56,759 nucleotides of DNA, taken from Collinsella sp. (lineage in GTDB: Bacteria; Actinomycetota; Coriobacteriia; Coriobacteriales; Coriobacteriaceae). Below the pieces are notes generated by a model. That model was not told the origin of the DNA, ran no database searches, and saw only the letters and a list, made by a program, of their open reading frames with translations. Positions within the stretch are counted from its first letter, which is position 1, and each line of letters starts with the position of its first letter. The position numbers and the translations under genes were made by a program. Shown one piece after another: positions 50,201-56,759 of this stretch. The stretch lies in assembly GCA_019419525.1 (NCBI GenBank), contig DXZU01000045.1:1-56759 (forward strand). Direction: 5' to 3'.

Positions 50201-53200
50201 TGTCGTCATCGGTAAGTCCGAGAATATCGACATTCCCATTAAAAAGGTCTGGGAGAACCCCAGGATTCCCCATCCTGATGAGGTCAAAGTAAATCTCAAG
50301 AACGGCGATACCGTCATCGATTCGATCACCCTGAGCGAGTCCAACGGCTGGAAGGGCTCCTTCAAGGGCCTGCCCAAGTACTCCGAGTCCGGCTCCGAGG
50401 TCCGCTACACCGTGGCCGAGGTGCCCGTCGAGGGCTACAGCTCTAAGGCCACCGGCGACGCCAAGGACGGCTTCACCGTGACCAACACCTCCACGGCCAA
50501 GGTCTCGGTGCCCGTCGAGAAGAAGTGGGTCGGCCCGGCGGCCAAGAAGGCCACCGTGCGCCTGCTCGCCGACGGCGAGGACGCCGGCCAGTCGATCGAG
50601 CTCAACGAGTCCAACGGCTGGAAGGGCTCCTTCAAGGGCCTGCCCAAGTACTCCGAGTCCGGCTCCGAGGTCCGCTACACCGTGGCCGAGGTGCCCGTCG
50701 AGGGCTACAGCTCTAAGGCCACCGGCGACGCCAAGGACGGCTTCACCGTGACCAACACTGTGAAGACGGGCGAGCTCGACGTCTCCAAGACCGTCGTGGC
50801 GCGCGAGGGCCTGGCGGTCGACGCGGACAAGATATTTAAGTTTGTGGTTGAGGCCACCGATGCCATGGGCCGCAAAGTGTCCGGCACCTACGGTGACGCG
50901 ACGTTCGAGGACGGCAAGGCGACCCTCAAGCTCAAAGATGGCCAGACGGCGAGGATCACGGGGCTGCCCGCGGGAACTGCCTACACGGTGACCGAGCGCG
51001 CCGCCGCTGGCTACAAGGCTGCGGTGAACGGAGCCGAGGGCTCCAAGGCCGAGGGCTCCATCGCGGCAGACCAGGTCTCCTTCGCCGCCTTCACCAACAC
51101 CTTCGACCCCGCCCCCGCCACGGCGTCCGTCTCCGAGCTCACCAAGGTGCTCGCGGGCGGCCGCAAGCCCGGCCTTCAGAAGGGGGAGTTCGTCTTTGAG
51201 CTCTCCCTCACCGACGGTGCGGGCAATGTTCTCGAGGGCTACCCAATCGAGGCGAAGAATGACAAGGACGGCAAGGTTTCCTTTGGCGAGCTCAGCTTCA
51301 CCAATCTGGGCACCTACCACGCGACCGTGACCGAGAAAGCAAGCGGCGATGTCCTGATTGAGGACGATGCGCACGCCTACACCTTCGACATCACGGTGAC
51401 TCAGACTGGCGCCGGCCTTAAGGCCGAGATCTCCAACGAGCGGGGCAAGAAGACTTTCACCAACACCTTCACGCCGCACGACAACACCAAGACCGTCACC
51501 AAGGCGGACGCCTCGGGCGCCAAGGTCGATGTGGATGGCAAACCGGTGGGCGTGGGCGATACCCTCACCTATACCATCGGCTGGGCCAATAACAGCGTCG
51601 ACGACAGGGGCGCCGCGCAGGCGGCCGACGTGACGGTGACCGATGTCCTGCCCAAGGGCGTTAACTATGTTGAGGGTTCTGCCGACGGTGCCGCCTACGA
51701 CGCCGCGACGCGCACCCTTACCTGGTCGCTCGGCGAGCAGGCTGCGGGCGCCACGGGCACGCTCAGCTTCGATGTGAAGGTCTCCGCCGAAGCCGCCGTG
51801 GTCGACGACATCGCCAACACCGCAACGGTCAAGGTGGGCGAGAACGAGTCGCAGACCAACACGACCCACAACAGCGTGCCCCGCGGGGGCAGCCTCACCG
51901 TCAAGAAGACGGTCGTCGGCGGCGACAGCCAGCGCGAGTTCGGCTTTACGGTCGCGCTGACCGACGGGGACGGCGAGCCCGTCTCTGGCACCTTCGGCAA
52001 GGGCGAGCACGCCGTGACGTTCGCGGGCGGCAAGGCGAACTTCACGCTTAAGGATGGCGGGGAGAAGATCATCTCCGGCCTACCCGTGGGCGCGCACTAT
52101 ACCGTGACCGAGGATGCCGCCGAGGGCTACGCGACCACGGCCGAGGGGGCCGAAGGCGCCGTGACCGAGGACGGCGCGACCGTCGCGTTCACCAACACGT
52201 ACGGAACGGCCACCGAGGGCAGGGACGTCTCCACCGCGGGGCTCTTCACCAAGACGCTCGAGGGCCGCGACTGGGCGGAGGGCGACAGCTTCCAGTTCGC
52301 GCTCGCGGGCGAGGACGGCGCCCCCATGCCCGAGGGCTCTGCCGACGGCTCCAAGACCGTCAGTGTGACGGCCGCCGCCGGCACCAAGGCGGGCGATAGG
52401 GTCGCCTTTGACTTCGGCTCCATCCGCTACACGCTCAATGACATCAAAGATGCCGAGTTCGCCGAGGTCGGCGGCAAGCGCGTGCGCGCCAAGACCTTCA
52501 CCTACACGGTGCGCGAGGTCAGGCCCGATGACGGCTCCGCCATCGCCGGCGTGGCCTACGACGGCCACGTTGCCACGATGACGGTGACCGTGACCGACGA
52601 CGGTTCCGGCAACCTCACGGCCTCGACGCCCGCGATCGCGCAGGCGAGCGGCGGCGACTTCGTCAACACCTACACGACCGAGCTCGACTACTCGGCCCGC
52701 GCGGGCGTGCGCCTGTCCAAGACGCTCTCTGGCCGCGCCATGGAGGCGGGGCAGTTCGCCTTCACCGTGACCGCCGACGCCGAGACGGCCGCCAAGCTCG
52801 GCCTCAAGACCGACAAGGACGCCTACGCCGTAGCCGCGGCCGATGACGGTGCGGCCGACCTGGTCGACCTCATTGGCGGTGCCGCGGAGAGCGACGTGAA
52901 GTTCACCGACGCCGACGCGGGCAAGACCTACAGCTTCACCGTCACCGAGACCAAGCTCGGCGGCGAGGGATACACCAACGACACCGTGCCGCGCACGGTG
53001 ACCATCGCGCCCGCCTACGATACCGCGACGGGCAGGCTCACGGTCACGACCACGGTTGCCAAGGACGGTGTCGAGGTCGCCCGCGGCGAGGTCTCCACGG
53101 CAGATGACGCCATGGCGGCGCCCGCGCCCGTGACGGCCGCGTTCCAGAACTCCTACGAGGCCACCGGAACGCTCGGCGGCGAGGGCAACGTGGCAATTAA

Positions 53201-55022
53201 CGCCACCAAGACGCTGACGGGCCGCGCCGCGGCGGCAGGCGAGTTCTCGTTCTCCGTCCGCGATGCCCAGGGCAACGTGGCCGCGACCGCGACCAACCGG
53301 GCCTCCGGCGACGGCGAAGCCGCGGGGCTCGCGTTCTCGCCCATTGCCTATACTACTGACGCGCTCGAGCGGATGGTGGGAGACGGCACCGCTACCAGGG
53401 CCGCCGACGGCTCCTGGGTCATTCCCTATACCGTTTCCGAGGACGGTACGGACCGGCTGCCTGCGGGCGTGACGGCGGCCACGTCGAGCTTCGGCATCAC
53501 GGTCAAGGTGACCGATGACGGTAAGGGCGGGCTGGATGTGGCCGTGACCTACCCCGAGGGCTCCGACGGCACGCTGTCGTTTGTGAATGCCTATAGCGCC
53601 GTCGAGGCGACGGTCGACCTCGCGGGCACCAAGACGTTGGCGCTCGGCCAGGCCGGACTCGGCCTCACGCAGGCCGACATCGCGGGCAAGTACACCTTTA
53701 AGATTGAGCCGCTGGACGGCGCGCCCGCACCGGTCGACGCTTCGGGCAAGACGGTGGCCGAGGCGACCAACGACGCCACCGGCAACGTCGCGCTGGGCCG
53801 CGTCACGTTCAAGCAGCCGAGCGACCTTGATGACGTCGAGATCGACGGCGACGGCCTGCGCACCAAGACGTTCGCCTACCGGGTGAGCGAGTCCGGCTCG
53901 GTCGACGGCGTGGCCAACGACGCGACGGCGACCAGGACCTTCACGGTCAGGGTGGTCGAGGACACCGCCGCGGGCACGCTTGTCGCGAAGGTCCTGCCCG
54001 CAGAGGGCACGCCCGAGGGCAAGGGCGCGTTCGAGTTCACCAACACCTACGTCGTGAGCCCGACGCCGAGCTCCGTCACCGACCAGATCAAGGTGAGCAA
54101 GAAGCTCGAGGGCCGTGGCCTGGCCGCGGGCGAGTTCGAGTTCCAGCTGGTCGAGATTGCCGCCGACGGCGGCGAGAGCGTCGCGGCGACGGGCAGGAAC
54201 GCCGCCGACGGCGCGGTCGCGCTCGGCCCCGTCACCTACACCGCGCCCGGCACGCACGGCTACGAGCTGCGCGAGGTCGCCGGCACGGCGGGCGGCGTGA
54301 CGTACGACAGGGCGACGTACCGCGTGCGCACGACGGTCACCGATGCCGGCAACGGCACGCTCGCCGTCAAGCACGAGCTGGCGGATGCCGAGGGCAATCC
54401 CACGGGCGACGACTCGGTGACGTTCACCAACGGCTACGAGGCCGCACCCGTCACCCTCAAGCTGGGCACCGCCAAGGTGCTCAAGGGCGCCGAGCTCAAG
54501 GCGGGCCAGTTTAGCTTTGAGCTCAAGGGCCGGGACGGCAAGGTCATGTCGACCGCCAAGAACGCCGCGGACGGCAGCGTCACGTTCGATGCGCTGACCT
54601 TCAAGCAGGCCGGCACCTACACCTTCACGGTGAGCGAGCTCGACGACGGCCAGGCGCACGTGACCTACGACAGGGCGGTGCGCAGGATCGTCGTCGCGGT
54701 GGGCGACGAGGCGGCAGACGGCACCAAGACGGGCTATCTGTCGGCGAAGGTCTCCTACGAGGGCGACGCCAACATGCCGCCGGTCTTCACCAACAGCTAC
54801 GCCGAGGAGCCCGGCACCCCCGAGAACCCCGGCACGCCGGGCGGCGGCTCGGGCGGCGGTTCAGATAACGGCTCCGGCAGCGGCTCTAGCGGCGACGGCT
54901 CCAAGGGCGGTATGCCCGACACCGGCGACCGCAGCCTGCCGGCGGCAGCGCTCGCGGTCATGGCCGGTATCGGCGCGCTGGCCGTCGCGGGCGGCGCGGT
55001 CCTGTACCGCAGGCGCCGCTAG
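47260..55022 (+). CDS. Giant cell-wall-anchored adhesin (LRR, beta-helix, pilin-like repeats), frame-disrupted at a G tract
   Basis: The open frame from 47430 encodes 2530 residues without a signal peptide. Upstream in the same frame is a typical one (RRVAALCLALVLGFGCLSVGA, ending near VAYA) but no start codon. A TTG at 47260, with GGGGGAG seven bases before it, enters this frame only if the run of eight G (47281-47288) becomes nine, giving ~2587 residues. Domain order from 47430: leucine-rich BspA-type repeats (to about residue 400), a right-handed beta-helix rich in FTMTGGxISGN (about 430-850), then Cna-B/Spy0128-type isopeptide and DUF11-like domains, Gly/Ser linker, and the sorting signal MPDTG plus hydrophobic tail and RRRR. 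Predicted sortase-anchored surface adhesin. Confidence 0.85.
47281..47288 (+). repeat. Poly-G tract (G8) in the adhesin signal-peptide region
   Basis: Eight Gs flanked by CGGC and CGG. With nine Gs the TTG start at 47260 joins in frame to the signal peptide and the entire protein; with eight the frame is broken before the signal peptide. This fits slipped-strand phase variation, or a sequencing/assembly error in a homopolymer. Confidence 0.6.
50336..50758 (+). repeat. Perfect 153-bp direct repeat within the adhesin
   Basis: 50336-50488 and 50606-50758 are identical base for base (period 270 bp). Each encodes ESNGWKGSFKGLPKYSESG plus the rest of a Cna-B-like repeat. Absence of silent changes points to recent duplication or gene conversion. 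Confidence 0.85.
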
Positions 55023-55033
55023 CGATATGGACG

Positions 55034-55068
55034 AGTGGGGCGAATCCATCCGATGGGTTCGCCCCACT
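55034..55068 (+). terminator. Adhesin terminator hairpin
   Basis: AGTGGGGCGAA (55034-55044) pairs with TTCGCCCCACT (55058-55068), with CCATC/GATGG inside. No T tract follows. Confidence 0.6.
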
Positions 55069-55104
55069 TGCCGTGGCGGGCGGGAGCAGGTAAGATATAC
55101 CGAG

Positions 55105-55226
55105 CGCCTAGCGCGTTCGATGGGTTCGGATGACGATATGTTCCGAATCTGGTCAGGTCCGGAAGGAAGCAGCCATAAGGAGCCTCTGTCGGGCATCCGA
55201 ATCCATCGAGTGCGCAGGCGTTTTTT
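55105..55226 (+). ncRNA. ffs: Signal recognition particle RNA (4.5S type)
   Basis: The invariant domain IV core GGTCAGGTCCGGAAGGAAGC and AGCCATAAGG lie around 55151-55180. The arms pair: CGCCT (55105) with AGGCG (55220), and the GCGC..TTCGATGG..TTCGGATG side (55111-55131) with CATCCGAATCCATCGA..GCGC. TTTTTT follows at 55221. TAAGAT at about 55091 may be its -10 box. About 116 nt. It folds with Ffh to target membrane proteins. Confidence 0.92.
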
Positions 55227-55474
55227 GGTGCCGCGGCTACCCGCGAGTGCCGGCAGGGCGCTTGGTGTCTCGCTGGTCCTCGGCTTTGCCTGCGGGATCG
55301 CTCGACTACCAAACAGCCCGCCGGCACCGGGACCACTTCGTCCAAAAATCACCCGTAAAGGCGCGTTAGTCTAATTAAATCTATCCCTTAAGGAACGCGG
55401 CTTGCTAGTGTTGTCTGGGCATTGATGGCTGCGTGGTTCAAGAGACGGCGGCATTATCATCTGTTTTTACAAGT
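55227..55474. other. Intergenic region with a copy of the adhesin-upstream element
   Basis: No gene seen. GTGCCGGC/GCCGGCAC (around 55248, 55319) can pair over a long loop. CACCCGTAAAGGC (55350-55362) and GTGTTGTCTGGG (55408-55419) repeat the two blocks seen before the adhesin with identical 58-base offset and about two-thirds identity between. Here they point away from the following minus-strand gene. Confidence 0.4.
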
Positions 55475-55517
55475 AAAGAGGCCCGTTTTCCTGGGTTGGG
55501 GAAACGGACCTCTTTTT
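55475..55517. terminator. Terminator of the coiled-coil surface protein gene
   Basis: AAAGAGG and CCGTTT (55475-55488) pair with AAACGG and CCTCTTT (about 55502-55515) around a loop with GGTTGG. T/A runs on both sides allow termination in both directions, most usefully for the leftward gene. Confidence 0.8.
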
Positions 55518-55560
55518 GTCTCTTGGCTTGTGGATTGGCGAAGACAATAACCGCTGGCAG

Positions 55561-56592
55561 CTACCTTGAGTTCCTGATGCGGCGTGTGGCTGTGGCGGTT
55601 ATTCCGAGTCCCATGGCGGCGATTCCTGCGAGTGTGATTGCGCTCGGCGCTGTGTCTCCCGTGCTCGCGAGCTTGCCGGCGGTCGTATCTGCTTGCTTGC
55701 CGCTGCTCGAGTTCGCTTGCTTGGTGGAGCTTGGCGAGGTGTCTTTGCTGGTCGCGGACGAGCCGGTGGGCTGTGTCGCCTCGGTCGGCTGCGCCGAGCC
55801 GGAGGGAGGCACTGTCTCGGTCGGTTTTGCTATCTCGGGCGAGGTGGCCTTGTCTGCCGCGGCCTTTGCCTCTTCGTATGCCTTGCAGGCATCGTCATAG
55901 GCCGTTTGCGCTTTTTTCAAATTGTCGAGGAGCGCATCTCGCCAGGCTATGAACTGGTCGGTATGGGCTTTATATTTCTCTGCAGAACGTTCACAGTCAT
56001 TAACTTGTCTTTCCTGCCTTTCGAGGCGGCTCTTGACCTCGCGGAGCTCCATTTCGCAAAAGTCAACTCGCGCTTTTGCCGTTACGATCTCTTGGCGCAA
56101 CGACTTTATTTGCTGTTTAATAGTTTCGGCAAGCTCCTCGTCGCCGAGTGCTTCGACTGCCTTAAGCTCCTCAAGCTTCATGTCTAATTTTTCCTGGAGC
56201 TTGCTTACCCGGTTGATGGCCTCGTCGTTTTTGGCTTGGGCTGCATCGATGTCCGCTTGCATGGTGGGGAGGGATTCCCTCAATTCGGCGGCTTGCGCCG
56301 CCATCTTGTCGCGGAGCTCTTGAAAACGGGCAATGTCATCATTGAGTCTCGCAGTTTTCTCGGGACTTGCGGCGTCTTTTGCGGCCTCGAGGTTTTTGAG
56401 CGCTTCCTGCATGGCTGCATACGCTTTTTCCTTTGCGGCGGCCGCGTCTTCCGTCTGCAAGGCAACTGCACCGGTGGGGGAGCTGGTTTCTGCCGCGATC
56501 GCCGTTGCGGGGGCGATTCCCGCGACAAGTGCCGCGGAAAGGGCGATGCCCACAGTTGCTCGTCTTGCTCTTCTTGCGAGAATGTCGTTCAT
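55561..56592 (-). CDS. Sortase-anchored coiled-coil surface protein (LASTG motif)
   Basis: A 343-residue predicted cell-wall protein. Signal peptide at residues 1-34 (RRATVGIALSAALVAGIAPATAIAA). A charged Ala/Glu/Lys-rich coiled coil covers about 48-250, interrupted only by two Cys (about 179 and 202). A Ser/Thr/Pro/Gln-rich wall-spanning stretch runs from about 252 to 305. The sorting signal is LASTGD at 308, then a hydrophobic tail and RRIRNSR. The motif is an unusual variant of LPxTG. The start has GAGGT six bases upstream. It is convergent with the SRP RNA/adhesin region. The coiled coil may be a stalk or protein-binding region; no catalytic domain is seen. Confidence 0.85.
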   Translation of the reverse strand: MNDILARRARRATVGIALSAALVAGIAPATAIAAETSSPTGAVALQTEDAAAAKEKAYAAMQEALKNLEAAKDAASPEKTARLNDDIARFQELRDKMAAQAAELRESLPTMQADIDAAQAKNDEAINRVSKLQEKLDMKLEELKAVEALGDEELAETIKQQIKSLRQEIVTAKARVDFCEMELREVKSRLERQERQVNDCERSAEKYKAHTDQFIAWRDALLDNLKKAQTAYDDACKAYEEAKAAADKATSPEIAKPTETVPPSGSAQPTEATQPTGSSATSKDTSPSSTKQANSSSGKQADTTAGKLASTGDTAPSAITLAGIAAMGLGITATATRRIRNSR

Positions 56593-56759
56593 CTCGGCAC
56601 CTCATTTCAAGGGTCGGCGACTAACTTGGTAGCACTAATGTAAGTATATCAGGCAGTTTGCCCGCCATTGATCGGGTGTGCGCGTATACCCCTCTGAAAA
56701 CTGAATCCTTGATTCTCATTTTCATTGCAACAGCCTCAGGACTCAGCGCAACGCGTTGC
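56593..56759 (-). promoter_or_regulatory. 5' region of the coiled-coil surface protein gene
   Basis: 167 bases to the window edge with no reading frame. The ribosome site is GAGGT. AT-rich DNA at 56640-56660 probably contains the promoter. CCTGAGG-type and GCGCAACGCGTTGCG-like inverted repeats at the right edge are too close to the boundary to interpret. Confidence 0.3.

Noticed and set aside
48174..52010. A 1278-codon minus-strand frame and a second (52080-54659) opposite the adhesin
   Set aside because: The plus-strand domains are unambiguous; the minus-strand products have low-complexity composition and no recognised motifs.
55433..55900. A plus-strand frame opposite the coiled-coil protein
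   Set aside because: It lies antisense to a well-supported protein with signal peptide and sorting motif, and shows no motif of its own.

Overview
The window is high-GC DNA with densely packed genes. Its gene content and style point to a Gram-positive actinobacterium of the Coriobacteriia, most likely Collinsella or a close relative (inference). The main pointers are the tilS-hpt-ftsH cluster, PTS sugar transport, two sortase-anchored surface proteins, an actinobacterial-type EF-G-like protein, and many short intergenic palindromes carrying a GGGACA or GGGACG core. No phage, insertion-sequence transposase, CRISPR array or rRNA operon was found.

Layout. 1-9.0 kb: a tail-anchored small protein, an Hsp20 chaperone behind a possible HspR operator, a WalJ-type metallo-hydrolase divergent from tilS-hpt-ftsH, an aminotransferase and a PHP phosphatase. 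9.1-13.2 kb: an RlmD/TrmA-type methyltransferase, a MITE-like inverted repeat, and a three-gene amino-acid ABC importer. 13.4-16.7 kb: an EF-G-like GTPase homologue with degenerate GTP motifs and a secreted nuclease. 16.8-24.2 kb: a LacI-regulated sugar operon (PTS EIIBC, GatZ-like protein, transaldolase, split transketolase, PTS EIIA) with a predicted pseudoknot between its first two genes. 24.2-28.4 kb: repeat-rich DNA with LarE, a HAD phosphatase and a second LacI regulator. 28.4-36 kb: glmS, GntR divergent from a YeiH-type transporter, a Fis-type regulator with a degenerate ATPase domain, a membrane protein, a nitroreductase and a small unknown protein. 35.9-40.1 kb: MarR plus a heterodimeric ABC exporter. 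40.2-45.1 kb: serine acetyltransferase, DedA, branched-chain aminotransferase, LemA, TetR and tRNA-Ser(UGA). 45.1-46.9 kb: a single reading frame fusing tRNA adenosine deaminase TadA to glycerate kinase. 47.2-56.6 kb: a giant repeat-built surface adhesin, the SRP RNA, and a convergent coiled-coil surface protein with an LASTG anchor.

The most notable observations are these. (1) The giant adhesin has its signal peptide in the correct frame only after a run of eight Gs. Nine Gs would join a TTG start with a good ribosome site to the whole protein, which suggests ON/OFF phase variation. (2) The TadA-glycerate kinase fusion. (3) The PTS/GatZ/transaldolase/transketolase operon with its internal pseudoknot. 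(4) A 66-bp palindrome with perfect 32-bp arms inside a cluster of AGAGAGA repeats. (5) A 263-bp element with perfect 37-bp inverted ends upstream of glmS. (6) A four-copy dispersed repeat.

All calls come from reading the sequence and translated products by eye. Family assignments rest on recognised motifs, not on database searches. Coordinates of hairpin arms may be off by one or two bases.
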